A stretch of 64,000 bases of DNA from Medicago truncatula (lineage: Eukaryota > Streptophyta > Magnoliopsida > Fabales > Fabaceae), in contig NC_053042.1 of assembly GCF_003473485.1 (NCBI RefSeq), forward strand, positions 52,601,762 to 52,665,761, read 5' to 3'. Of this stretch, positions 35,303-45,933 are shown piece after piece. The notes below the pieces were generated by a model. The model was given only the letters and a program-made list of their open reading frames with translations, made no database searches and was not told the DNA's origin. Numbering within the stretch: the stretch's first letter is position 1; every line of letters starts with the position of its first letter. Both the position numbers and the translations under genes were made by a program.

Positions 35303-36660
35303 TCAGCTGGGCACTACTACTGTTCATATCAGACATTCATCTATTTAATAATTTATCTAATACAGGTGCTCAGTAGAGTGATATCTTTGCAAAGGATGAC
35401 CTGCAATTACTGAGAAGTGAGCCTTCTCCTATAGAACAAGACCACAATCACTGATTTCCACGATGTCATTATCGGACATTCAAAAAATAATAATCATAAA
35501 GCTTATGATATCAGATTTTTAGCTGGCTGTAATATCAAACAGTGACAGTGGATCATTTTAAGCAGTTTCATGTTTGGTTCATTTAGATAAAGCAACTATT
35601 TTTTATTCAGTGATAGGAGTATGTGGAAATCGTCTACGTAAAGAGTTTTTTTCTTGATTGTGAATAGTGCTATGACGAATGATGTCTGAAAATTGAAGCA
35701 GGCAGGTTATTTTTAATTGACCTAGTGGACACTAAACCTTCTAGACTTTGCTATTTCTTGCCCAATGTTGGATCATTTTTAGTCATCTTTTTGGGCTGGA
35801 ATCGAGTGGCAAAGCTCACCTTTTCAATTTAGCATTTATTAATTTTTTATATTTGTTCCCTTTAGTCGCTTAATTTATCATTTGTTTTGATATATGTTCT
35901 CTTAGTAATCATTAAAAGGACAAAACTTATGTGCATTTTCTTAGGTACTTTTCATATGATTCTTAACAAAAAAAAATACATTTTTTGTTGTTATAACAAA
36001 CTTCTAAAAAATTATAGATTTGAAAAAATCATAGATAATTTAGTCAAGTCATATGAAAAACACCATATGCACATTGTCCTTACGAAAATACTATTTTTAT
36101 GGAAAGTGACATCATGTTAAATAAATTAAGCAAGGCTACTAGTTATTTAACGTATCAACATTGTTTTTATATTGCATCGTAGCGTTTGCGGCTTTGCCTC
36201 ATGAAAGTTGATTTAAAAAATTATATTTGTCGTCCAATATACTATGATGATGATGGTATCAGTGATTTGGACAGGAAACAAATACAACGTGATGCAAATT
36301 GAATGAGAAAGACAAAAAGAAGGTTCTTTCTTTGGCGTAAGGAAGATTCAAATTAATCAACACGCTTCCTCTAATTTCAAATAATATGATGTGACGTGAT
36401 CCCCAATCTCACTTTCTTGGAATTAAACTCTATTTCACGCCCCAACTTCCACTCCACCGCCCTTACAAAGTAACAACAGAATACGCGCAAAATCATGTCT
36501 TATATGGGTGGCACCTTCTTATATATATGCACAACATAATCAGCATCATAAAAATATTCCACAATACCTTCCAAATACAGATTGCAATTCAAACCTAGCT
36601 ATTGCTTTCTTGCCTTACAAACCTTAATCACTTGGAAGATTTTCATTCAAGTCCTAGAAA
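35303..36660. other. ABCG7 3' flank and promoter of the next gene
   Basis: The first part is probably ABCG7 3' UTR. About 35930-36115 is an eroded relative of the MITE at 37874 ('ttaggtacttttcatatgattcttaac'). A TATA-like 'cttatatatatgc' near 36519-36531 lies about 130 bases before the next start codon, preceded by 'gtgacgtgat' near 36392. Confidence 0.45.
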
Positions 36661-37113
36661 ATGCAAGCAACATTTATATCCTCGCATGTGCTTCTATCAA
36701 GCCCTTCTTCGGGAAATATAATGCGCCGAAGTACACCATTCAATTCACATAATAACAAGAGTTTTATCTGTGCATCAAAAAGAGACCCATTTGGCCAACA
36801 ATATGATGGCAAGTTGGTGGATGAGAACATGATCATTCTTAGAATGCGAATCCGTGAGATTGAGATGGTGGAAACAAAGACTAAAGATCATTCTGATTGG
36901 ACTGAATGGGAGAAGAAGTATTTTGAGAATTATGGTTCGGATGTATGTGATGCAGTTGGATTGTTGCAAAGAATGTTGATGAACACTAGACCTGCCTTGG
37001 CTGTGGGCATATTAGCTCTGTTTATGCTAAGCATGTCAATGTCCATGTCACTACTTATGATTCATCTCGTGGAGTTGGCAAATACCTCAATGATAACTTT
37101 TTCATCAATCTAA
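36661..37113 (+). CDS. Small plant-specific protein, likely plastid membrane
   Basis: Intact single-exon frame of 150 residues. The first 40 or so residues are Ser/Thr-rich with Arg and no early acid (MQATFISSHVLLSSPSS), which resembles a plastid transit peptide. A charged middle part follows (LVDENMIILRMRIREIEMVE, then SDWTEWEKKYFENYGSDV), and one hydrophobic, Met-rich segment at about residues 118-142 is likely membrane-spanning. I recall similar short plant proteins without known function but cannot name the family. A TATA-like box about 130 bases upstream supports transcription. The sense open frame with structured composition makes a real gene likely. Codon use is ordinary. Confidence 0.65.
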   Translation: MQATFISSHVLLSSPSSGNIMRRSTPFNSHNNKSFICASKRDPFGQQYDGKLVDENMIILRMRIREIEMVETKTKDHSDWTEWEKKYFENYGSDVCDAVGLLQRMLMNTRPALAVGILALFMLSMSMSMSLLMIHLVELANTSMITFSSI

Positions 37114-37247
37114 TTTGGAACCAACCAACACCTGGTGAAGAAAACTGCCAGATGTGCCATGGATTACTATGTCACAAATATTATTTGTTCATAATTTTAT
37201 TTCACCGATTCCATGTATGAATTACAGTGAAAAAAACAATTCTCTTA

Positions 37248-37753
37248 GAGTGTGTTTGGATGGGGGAATGTTTTGAAGGAATTCAAATATTTGAGGTGAA
37301 TTCTATTGTTTGGATAATAATTTGAAGAATTTTCAAAATGATGGATATTTATGAAGTATTTTGTTCAAGTCAAATTTAGAGAATTTGAAATGACACCTAA
37401 AAGCTAAGAATTTTTTAAAATTTTGCATTTTGGTCCTCAAACTTTCCAAAATTTTCAATTTGACCCCAATAAATTTCCAAAAAATTGCAAATTGGCCCCT
37501 CAGAATTTTCAAAAAATATAATTTGACCCCTCAGATTTTTTAAATTTATAATTTGACCCCTAATTTCAATTTTTAATTTTGGCCCCAAAAAATTAAAATT
37601 TCTAAAAGTTGTCCAAAAATGATGATAATGAAATTTTTTATTACTTCATCCAACAAAAATATTAAAAAATGAAAGTAATTTAATTGAATCATTTAGATAG
37701 CCTAAAACTCTAAATTCTTCAAAATTTCTCAATTAGCTCATCCAAACATACTC
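37248..37753. mobile_element. PIF/Harbinger-like MITE
   Basis: A 506-base element with ends 'gagtgtgtttggatg' and 'catccaaacatactc', flanked by TTA on both sides (37245-37247 and 37754-37756). The interior holds several 'aatttgacccc' units. No coding capacity. Confidence 0.75.
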
Positions 37754-37873
37754 TTAGCATTTTTTAAAATTATATGCAAGTAATGTCGAATTCCCAAATT
37801 ATTTGGAACTAGCGTTACAATTTTTTTAGAAACTAATTCCCGTGTCGAACTCTCTCTCTCTAAATAAATTTAA

Positions 37874-38045
37874 GGAGAAAACTTAGGTACAATTCCTTAG
37901 GTACTTTTCATATGGTTCTTAACTAAATTCACTATGATTTCCTCAAATTCATAATTTTCTCAAAGTTTGTTATATCCAAAAAATATATATTTTTAGTTAA
38001 GAACCATACGAAAAGGACCTAAGGAATTGTACCTAAGTTTTCTCC
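37874..38045. mobile_element. Mutator-type MITE
   Basis: A 172-base element with near-perfect inverted ends of about 50 bases ('ggagaaaacttaggtacaat' and 'attgtacctaagttttctcc'), flanked by a perfect 9-base duplication TAAATTTAA (37865-37873 and 38046-38054). The interior is 'tcctcaaattcataattttc'. It could form a long hairpin RNA if transcribed. Confidence 0.88.
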
Positions 38046-38054
38046 TAAATTTAA

Positions 38055-39005
38055 TGCTGCATTTCAAAGCTTAATCCAAAATTAAGACCTTAGAATAGTC
38101 TGGAAGAGACTGAAATTATCTCATTCAAACTCTCTTATGTCAACATGAATAAAACCTGTTTTGCTTTTGCCAAAAAAAAAAAAACTTATAAAATCTATGT
38201 TAATTATTGACAAGTGCCATTTAGTTACTTTATGTCATACTGAAGTAAGTATTTTTCTTCACACGTGTATTCCTCGCTTGATTGTTCAATCAGTATCCAA
38301 ATGAGTTAAAAGAGTTAAAAGATTCAAATTTAAATATTAGTGAAAGCGGAAAATGCTAACATTTGTTTATCCATAAAATATAATTTTTTTCACTTAACGT
38401 TCCTTAGATGAAACAAGATTTTACAAACATCATTAGATCAATTTGTAAGATTCATATAATGAATGAAAACAAAAATTGAAACATCAATAATTTGCATGTC
38501 ATTTTATGTTAATTAAACAGTTTTATTTTTACAGGAAGTAAAACAGATTTTATTAACTAAAGCAAAAGTTTTAATTATATTTCTGTTTTCGGACTGTCAT
38601 ATTTTTTAATAGGGTTAATGGTGCTTGACTCCCCTGTAATATAGGTCATTTTTTTGTTTTTCCCTGAAAAAGTTTTTCGTGCAATACACGAAAAACTTAT
38701 TAGTACACCGCATATTATCGATATGATATATGATCCTTTAGATATGATATGGTGAAAATGAAAATGCTGGGTGGAGGGTGTAAAAATGAAATATTGTTGG
38801 GTTGTAAAAAAATTAGTGAAATTGCTGATGGGATGAAGTCTGGTAAATATTTAGGCCCTCTTTGCGGTTATTGATATTTACACCCCTATTAAACCCAATA
38901 TTACAATATACACCCTTTTGTAATAAAAAAAATTGGGTCCCTTACGGGCATGGGCCCTAGGCCGCTGCACCACCGGCCTTTGCCTTGGGCCGGCCATGAA
39001 GTCGA
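38055..39005. other. Repeat-rich spacer with a LINE-like tail
   Basis: 'ttgcttttgcc' followed by an A tract (about 38172-38183) looks like a short plus-strand LINE 3' end. The 'ccgctgcaccaccggccttt' region (about 38962-38981) is GC-rich and probably belongs to another repeat. No gene is seen. Confidence 0.4.
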
Positions 39006-39372
39006 TTGAATTCTGCTCTTTACCCAACAGAAATTGCTCGCTCCTAACTGAAATTCTGAAACTGCCCCTGCGTGAGTTAACTCACGCTAGTTATGTGTTC
39101 AAGTGACTTCAGTCACGCCGCGTGAGTTAAGTCACGCTACGTGGCTTAACTCATTTATCAGCAAAACAGACACACACTTCCTCCATTTTCAAAAACTCCC
39201 AAGTAAGTGATGATATCCTACTTCATTGCATTTTTTTGGTTGAAATTTTTGAATTTTTTAAGAAATTTAACATTTTTAGGTTTTTATAAATTTTGCTTGC
39301 ATGTTAGTGATGAATTAAGTTAGGAATTGTATTGTAGATGTTGTTTAGAGTGAAATGTGGTAGTTTTAGGTA

Positions 39373-39725
39373 GGCTAAAATATGATTTTAGTCCCTGCAA
39401 ATATGCCTCGTTTTGGTTTTAGTCTTTGTTAAAAAAAAATTGTTTTTGGTCCCTGCAAAATTTTTTGTTTTTGAAAATAGTCCCTCTTTCAAAAACAAAA
39501 AATTTTGCAGGGACCTTTTTTAAAAACAAAATATTTTGCTGGGACCAAAAACTACAAAATTGGTTCAGTTATAATGTGCCACGTATGCAAATCATCACAA
39601 AAGTGGGGTCAGAGACTATTTTCAAAAACAAAAAATTTTGCAGGGACCAAAAACAAAATTTTTATTTTACAGGGACTAAAACCAAAACAAGGCATATTTG
39701 CAGGGACTAAAACCATATTTTAGCC
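39373..39725. mobile_element. MITE nested in the PMD element
   Basis: A 353-base element with inverted ends of about 50 bases ('ggctaaaatatgattttagt' and 'actaaaaccatattttagcc') and internal 'ttttgcagggacc' units. It interrupts the PMD element between its upstream part and the TATTTGAAACAG coding start. Flanks share 'taggta' imperfectly, compatible with a decayed Mutator-type target duplication. Confidence 0.78.
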
Positions 39726-39728
39726 AAT

Positions 39729-40832
39729 ATAGGTATTTGAAACAGCGTTATGAGGAGCTGTTGAATAGGTGTAACCATTTGCTGGGGGAGGATTTATCAG
39801 ATGAGGAGGAGGAGGAGGAGCTGAGTCGTATTAGGCCCGCCTATGTCAAGGCGTTTTTGTTGCTCTTGCTTGGCTACACCCTCTTTGCCGACAAGAATAG
39901 CAAAACCATTAATCTGTTGTGGATGCTTACGATTCCGAATTTGGATGACTTAGGAACGTGATCATGGGGCAGGATGAGACTTGCTTTCTTGTATGAGCAG
40001 CTGAATCTTACCTCCAACTCACATGTTGACGCCATTGGTGGTTACATGACCTTGCTTGTGGTAATATATTTTTTTTAAGTTAATCGTAAATGTATATTTT
40101 TTTGTATGATACTTGTGTGCTGATTTAAATTTGTCTATTTGTGCTTGCAAGGATGGGTTATAGCTCACTTCAGACATGTCATTCCGAGGAAGAAATATGA
40201 AGATTACGAACGGGAGTACCCGTATGTGGAGCATTGTCATGTATTTTGGAGGCTTGATGCATTCGATGGAGCATTGTCATGTATTTTGGAGGCCGTACGA
40301 GCGCCGACGAGACCTGATGCCTTTTCAGTTCGTGTGCTAGTACTCCAGATGGATCATGGTCGACAAACAAAAGATAGTGCGTCACTTGCCGGAGCGGGTT
40401 TTGAGGCAGTATGACTATGTTCAGACCGTTCCCCGACCTGCTACGACGATTCTGCCTCTTGCTCCAGCAGATGTGGTTGCTGCCTTCTTGGAGTTTGCTC
40501 TGCATGTCGTCAGTCAGCAAGATATGGGTGAGGCGGTCCCGGACGACGAGCCTTGGAAGCATTTAGATGGGTACATGAGATGGTTCTACCGTGTATCTCA
40601 TCCTCTTATCGTCGGCCTTGCTCCCGTTCCTCAGTACGTAACTCCCAGACTTGTCTACCAGAAGGTTATTGTTGAGCAGGAGTGGGCTAGACATCCTCCC
40701 GATCCATTGCAGGTCATCAACAGCATGAGAGTCAAAGTGGAGCAGACGATGGAGATTCCAGAGGTGGTTTCACATCCACTCTTTTTCAGCATTTTGGAGG
40801 GCCTCCAGACCGATTATAGCGTGTTTGACTAG
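39729..40832 (+). pseudogene. Plant mobile domain (MAIN-like) protein, decayed
   Basis: Segments match plant mobile domain proteins (MAIN/MAIL, often annotated 'PP7 long-form homologue'): AYVKAFLLLLLGYTLFADKN, LLWMLTIPNLDDLGTWSWG-like (the Trp codon is TGA here), MRLAFLYEQLN, IGGYMTLLV, then WVIAHFRHVIPRKKYEDYER, RHLPERVLRQYDYVQTVPRP and EPWKHLDGYMRWFYRVSHPL. An intron lies at about 40060-40151, and its junction does not keep frame as I read it. A 22-base block 'gcattgtcatgtattttgga' is duplicated at about 40232 and 40271 and disturbs the frame. The N-terminal part is cut where a MITE inserted. Known PMD proteins act in silencing and gene expression, and PMD genes are known inside transposons. 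This copy is broken by at least three changes. Confidence 0.72.
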
Positions 40833-41341
40833 GAGTCAGTTCCACGGAGGAGGAGTAGGAGTCATAGTCTACAAGAGCATCAATAGTGTCTTATTTTAGT
40901 ACTTTTTTATATTTGTTGTATTTATGACATTTTAGTTATTTTTCGTTGATATTGCGTATACTATGAATGCATGATTTAATGAATTGTTGAATGAATGTTC
41001 TTTAAATTGTGAGTTTTGATTGAATGAATAAAGGAACTTGGGAAAACAGGGAACAAGGCACTACATCCTGTTCTGGTTCGAGCACAAAAGCTTGCGTGAG
41101 TTAACTCACACTCAGTTTAACACTAAGGTGACTTAACTCACGCTGATTAACTTAAGTCACACATGATTTTGAACTAGCGTGAGTTAAGTCTCGTTGTTGT
41201 TAACACTAGCGTGACTTAAATCACGTGGCATGATCTAAGCCACACAAGATTTTGTACTAGTGTGAGTTAACATAAGTAGGGGTAAAATTGTCTTTTCAAT
41301 TGCGAATGAGCAATTTCTGTTGGGTATAGAGCATAATTCAA

Positions 41342-42120
41342 GCCGATTTTGTAAGAATAAGTTAGATCTCAAATTTCAACATGGTATCATAGTCATGTTA
41401 AAGATTGCATTTTGGGAATTTGACCCAGGCACACGCTAGGCATGATGGTGTGTGTTGAAGTTGGTTTTGAAATTGTTTTGTAGTTTGTTATTTGTCACAT
41501 ATTGCTCAGGTTTCTGGACTGCTGAGTTATAGAGAGAAGACACTCATTACCTTACAAGCCGGTTTTATAAGGATGAGGCACCTTATGATACGATGGAATG
41601 TGAGAAACATTATTATACAACCTATAATTTAATGATTTGTGAAGCACTAGGCCAAGTACTATAAATTGATGTACTTTGGTGTTGGTTTTCTTCATCTCAT
41701 GCGTCCTTTTCGTCAAGATTGCAAATTGCTCTTGGGGCTATAGCTTTCTTTCGTTCTTGTTTATCTTCATCTATTAGAATTAGCTATTCCTGTTTTAGCT
41801 GGACTTAACCTTTCCCACCTCTTTTGTGATGTGATCAACTTAAACTAGGTGCCTATTCATTTCGTTATATATTTTGGAAAAAACTTGTTTGGTGTTTTTG
41901 GTATGATTCTTGATTAAATTCATCATAATTTCTTTAAATACATAATTTTCTCAAGTTTGTTATATCCAAAAAAAAATATATTTTTTTACAAAAAACACCT
42001 AGAGAATTGTAGCTAAGTTTTGTCCATATATTTTTACATACAATCTCATCATATGTAAAAAAAAAAATTTAAGTCTTATCATATGTAGTTACATACTTAT
42101 TTTTGTACTACTTCTTCCGA
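41342..42120. other. Spacer with an eroded MITE
   Basis: No gene is seen. About 41870-42020 is a diverged relative of the MITE at 37874 (shared 'cataattttctcaagtttgttatatcc' pattern and matching ends). Confidence 0.45.
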
Positions 42121-42173
42121 TCTTCAATATAAGAGAATATTCTTTTTCTAAGTAAGTTAAATAAATAATATAT

Positions 42174-42723
42174 CTTCTTATTCCTAAACAAAGCTTTGTT
42201 GCCCTAATTTTAACCTAATATTTTAGCAACTTTTCCCTCCTTCAAAACCTAACCATATTCCCTAATTCCCCTCCTCCAAACCCTAACCATGATTTCCTAA
42301 CTTCACTCCTCCTAAAACCTATCTAATTGATTTCCATAAACCATATCTCCTAACTCCCCTCCTCCAAACCCTCACCAATATATTTTAATCTTTTCTCCTA
42401 AACCGAAATCTCTTTCTAAAACCATACCTTTCTCTTAAACCAAAATTTCTTCTTATTCCTAAACAAAGCTTTGTTGCCCTAATTTTAACCTAATATTTTA
42501 GCAACTTTTCCCTCCTTCAAAACCTAACCATATTCCCTAATTCCCCTCCTCCAAACCCTAACCATGATTTCCTAACTTCACTCCTCCTAAAACCTATCTA
42601 ATTGATTTCCATAAACCATATCTCCTAACTCCCCTCCTCCAAACCCTCACCAATATATTTTAATCTTTTCTCCTAAACCGAAATCTCTTTCTAAAACCAT
42701 ACCTTTCTCTTAAACCGAAATTT
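42174..42723 (+). repeat. 275-base tandem duplication
   Basis: Two adjacent copies (42174-42448 and 42449-42723) of a C/T-rich sequence with 'aaaccctaaccatgatttcc' and 'cctcctccaaaccct' are almost identical; I see one difference (ccaaaat against ccgaaat near the end). The near identity indicates a very recent duplication. It lies just upstream of the B3-like fragment and may be duplicated promoter or 5' UTR. Confidence 0.85.
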
Positions 42724-42897
42724 CTTAATCAACATGGCTTCCAGAAACATTCAGACTTTGCTGTCATACCACTGCCTCACTGATAACTATATCTTCATTC
42801 CACTCTGGTTTATACTAAATATACAGATTTGTGCTCTTATTCCTCACTGTTGTAAAGTATAAATCATTCTTTCAATCCCTTTTAATCTTTTGTAGGT

Positions 42898-43425
42898 CTG
42901 TTGGTGAAAAACCCTCTTTCCGATCTTGACAAAGCAATCAACAAGCTGAGACTAAAATACAGATCATATATTGTTGAATATGACATTCATGTTGTATGTT
43001 TTTTTTTGCGAAATATACCTATTCTTAATTATTTGCATTCTATTTTATCAACGTTTGTGATGTTTTTTTTTTTTTTTTTTTTTTAGGGTGCAGTATGCTT
43101 GCCAAACATGTTTGGCGGTGATTTTGGAGATCAAATTGGGCGCTATGCAATATTGACTGATCCTAAGTCCAACAAGTTTGAAGTATTGGTCGACAAAGTA
43201 AATGGAGCATTTTTTCTCACAAAGGGATGGAAAGCGATTCGTGACTTTTACGGAATCGATCTTGGTGCCTGAATTACCTTGGTTTTTGTTGGTGACGGAC
43301 AGTTTGATATACAGTTGACTGATAGGTTTCACAAGAGTATCCCCTACCCGGTTTTTGATCCCCCTATGCATTTCCTTCTTGACAAGATGAATTTGCAAGC
43401 AACTTTCGTGAAGGTGTGAAGATCA
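42898..43425 (+). pseudogene. B3-domain-like gene fragment
   Basis: Two blocks around a T-rich intron (about 42994-43086): LLVKNPLSDLDKAINKLRLK, then LTDPKSNKFEVLVDKVNGAF, FLTKGWKAIRDFYGIDLGA, a stop codon where relatives carry Trp, and ITLVFVGDGQFDIQL with FHKSIPYPVFDPP. The 'F.V.V....G...L..GW..F...Y....G' pattern is that of the plant B3 DNA-binding fold. The in-frame stop and the later end make it a pseudogene. Its position inside the Helitron suggests gene capture. The family call is from pattern recognition only. Confidence 0.55.
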
Positions 43426-43800
43426 GAGGGGGTGCTCCGATGGTTGGGTCACATGATACAATCTACCTTGATGTTATTTACAATTAGTCCATGTTTAGAT
43501 AAATTGTGCAACACCTTTCCACTTTGAATTTTAAGTTTTAGTTTCTTAGAGTTTTGGAAGCATCTATTTTTTTGTCTTTGAATTTAGCAAATGTCCCTTG
43601 AATTTCATAAATAATTTAGCCTTGCTTGCTTTGGTTTTTGATTTATATATTTGTGTTTGTGCTCCTCAAACTATATTTAGTACCATTGTTGTGTTATTGA
43701 AGCATTTTAGTAGCATAGCTTTTAGTAACATTATTAGTAACAATTACTACCTTTTTGGTGACACTTTTAGTAACATTATTACTAACAATTACTAATCCTA

Positions 43801-44290
43801 ATCTCTAAAATATGTTTTGGGTGGAATCAAACTAAAATCCTAATCCTAATTTCTCTCATTCAAGTAACTAAGAAATTTCATCCACATCTCTAAAGTAACT
43901 TTTTGGTGGAAACAAACTAAAATCCTTATTTATCTCATTCAAATAATTACGGGATTTCATCCACATCTCTAAAATATGTTTTGGGTGGAAACAAACTAAA
44001 AATTCTAATTCCTCTCATTCAAGTAACTACTAAAGATTTCATCCACATCTCTAAAATATTTTTTAGGTGGAAACAAACTAAAATTCTAATCATAATTTCT
44101 CTCATTCAAGTAACCAAGAGATTTCATCCACATCTCTATAGTAATTTTTTGGTGGAAACAAACTAAAATCCTTATTTATCTCATTCAAATAAGTAAGAGA
44201 TTTCATCCACATCTCTAAAATATGTTTTGGGTGGAAACAAACTAAAAATCTTAATTCCTCTCATTCAAGTAACTACTACATTTCACCCGA
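43801..44290. repeat. Minisatellite with units of about 83 bases and higher-order structure
   Basis: About six units built on 'tttcatccacatctct', 'gggtggaaacaaactaaaat' and 'ctcattcaagtaacta'. Every third unit carries the variant 'ccttatttatctcattcaaa' (near 43921 and 44169), giving a higher-order period of about 248 bases. It lies inside the proposed Helitron. Confidence 0.82.
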
Positions 44291-44299
44291 GTCAACTAT

Positions 44300-44590
44300 C
44301 TTAATCATTTGTTCTGCGCCCCTAAACCCTGTTTACAAGTCAATTCTTAAGTCAAACACACTGCCCCATCAAGAATATTAATTTCATATTATTTGTATTT
44401 ATCTTTATCCTAAAATGTTGGGCATTTCCTAAATTTATTCCACTTCAAGTGCATCCATTTGTTTTGCGCCCTCCCAATTTACATGCCAATTCTTAAGTAA
44501 AAAAAAAAAGTCTCATCAAAAATATTAATTTCATTTTATTCATATTAATCTTTATCCTAAAATGTTGGGCATTTCCTAATTTTGTTCCAC
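44300..44590. repeat. Tandem duplication of about 145-150 bases
   Basis: 'catttgttctgcgccc', 'caattcttaagt' and 'atcctaaaatgttgggcatt' recur in the same order near 44305-44440 and 44455-44580. The copies are clearly diverged, so this is older than the 275-base duplication. Confidence 0.65.
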
Positions 44591-45228
44591 TATTTTGTGC
44601 TTATCGTGATAAGTAATACTCTTTATTGTTCAACCATCATATCTTACTCACACGTATTGTTCGAGAGGTGATTTAAAAATATTGATTAATGACGAGGACG
44701 ACGATTATACCGATGTTGCATCAAATGTGGTCTACAAAGAAGTTTTCCGTAATGTGTAGGACTTTTTTGTGTACTATTCATTTTCTTACTTATTGAAATT
44801 ATTTGCATGTCAACGAACTTCAGTTTCCCTTTTAAAATTATATGTTATGTTAAAGTAACAGAAACGCGTCTTAGAATTATGGAACAATAACAAAGTTTAT
44901 CGTAATTGACATTATGCTTTGATTCACGACAATTTTTACATTCAAGCGAACTACATTGTTTTATTTTTACATGAATATTTACTTCTTAAAATGACCCGTG
45001 CGTTAGCAGGGGTCAATGGTCTAGTTTAATTTATATTATAGTCTAAATACATTAATTATTCAATCAATCTGAGCGGTCTCTTATATGATTTGTTAAGAAA
45101 TTAAACCAACCAATTATTATTTTATTTTAAATCCGTAGCTACAAGTCCATAACAAAAACCTAATTTTATATGGCATTATAAGTCTCTCGCTCTTTTTCAT
45201 CCCTACGCTGTTTCCAACAAAAAGAAGA

Positions 45229-45814
45229 ATGGCAACCATCGCCGAGCGTCAGCATTTTCACCGTCAACATTAACGGAACCAACATTACCGTCACCGTTAC
45301 TACGTCTGCCTCCGTGATCGATGAGTGGATTAACACGACGTTCATTCGCAGCGCCGACTATGTCCGCCGTCGAATACTTGTCTTCGGTCTCAGCATGGAT
45401 CCTGATGTGAACACGTTGCGTCTCTGCGTCGGTGACCGATGCTTGATTATCCAGCTCTATCGGGCCGATTCGATACCGCAAAGCCTCCGCAAATTGTTTC
45501 TTGATTGGGTGTACAAATTCGGAGGATTCTCGAACGACTGGCATCGCGAGAGGATAACACGCTCGAAGCATGGTTTGAAGATGTACAAGGATCCTATGGA
45601 ACTGAGGTTATTAAAGGATGGTCTTGAAAATCTTTCTGTGGAGGAGATGGTTCATGAACTTCTAGGATTCGAAGTGGAGCTGAAAGAAGAGATCAGAAAA
45701 AGTGATTGGAGTCAAAAGGATCTCAGCGATGATCAAGTTCTTTATGCTTACGTTGAAGCGTACGCAGCTTTCGCCATTGGGGTCAAACTAAGGATGTGGG
45801 ATCTTTGCTTCTAA
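45229..45814 (+). CDS. WRN-like 3'-5' exonuclease relative, probably inactive
   Basis: The open frame from Met 45314 to the stop at 45814 gives 166 residues. Upstream in the same frame the sequence continues the protein (FTVNINGTNITVTVTTSASV), but the natural-looking ATG at 45229 (MATIAE) is shifted by one base. Either translation starts at 45314 or the N-terminus was lost by a one-base indel. Landmarks of the plant DnaQ-fold exonuclease family: RLCVGDRCLIIQLYRADSIP, then MVHELLGFEVELKEEIRKSD and LSDDQVLYAYVEAYAAFAIG. The usual catalytic LDxEW is replaced by LSMDPD, and the late Asp of YAxxDAY is Glu. With the key acids missing, nuclease activity is unlikely. It is a degenerating paralogue or a binding-only protein. 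Confidence 0.65.
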
Positions 45815-45933
45815 TATTTGGGGTCAATCTAAGGATGTAGGTTCTTTTCTTATAACATTTCATTTGTTTTTTATGTTTGTCTTCTGAAAACCTCTAAGGA
45901 TGCATGTGGGGTCTTTGCTTCTAATATGTTTAT

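Larger units (their letters stand above)
39006..41341 (+). mobile_element. TIR transposon carrying a plant-mobile-domain gene
   Basis: The ends match as inverted repeats over about 80 bases at roughly 70%. The best part reads 'gctctttacccaacagaaat' at the left and, inverted, 'gctctatacccaacagaaat' at the right. Just inside both ends lie clusters of the palindrome CGTGAGTTAACTCACG and variants: four at 39071-39153 and about six at 41094-41270, spaced about 30 bases apart. Such subterminal arrays bind transposase in CACTA, hAT and MULE elements. The interior carries a decayed PMD gene (next entry) and a younger MITE. No convincing TSD was found, so the superfamily is open. Confidence 0.72.
42121..45024 (+). 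mobile_element. Probable non-autonomous Helitron
   Basis: The right end has the Helitron hallmarks: a hairpin ACCCGTGC-GTTA-GCAGGGGT (44994-45013), seven bases, then CTAG (45021-45024) followed by T. The proposed left end is TCTTCAATATAAGAGAATAT at 42121, preceded by A, so insertion would be between A and T without target duplication, as Helitrons do. The body holds a B3-like gene fragment, a 275-base tandem duplication and two further tandem arrays. No Rep/helicase is present, so movement would depend on another copy. The 3' end is firmer than the 5' end. Confidence 0.6.

Noticed and set aside
43801-44290. CRISPR-like regular repeats
   Set aside because: Units are contiguous variants without unique spacers; this is a plant minisatellite in eukaryotic DNA.
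45203-45571. 122-codon minus-strand frame
   Set aside because: It lies opposite the exonuclease-like frame, which has family motifs; the antisense frame has none.
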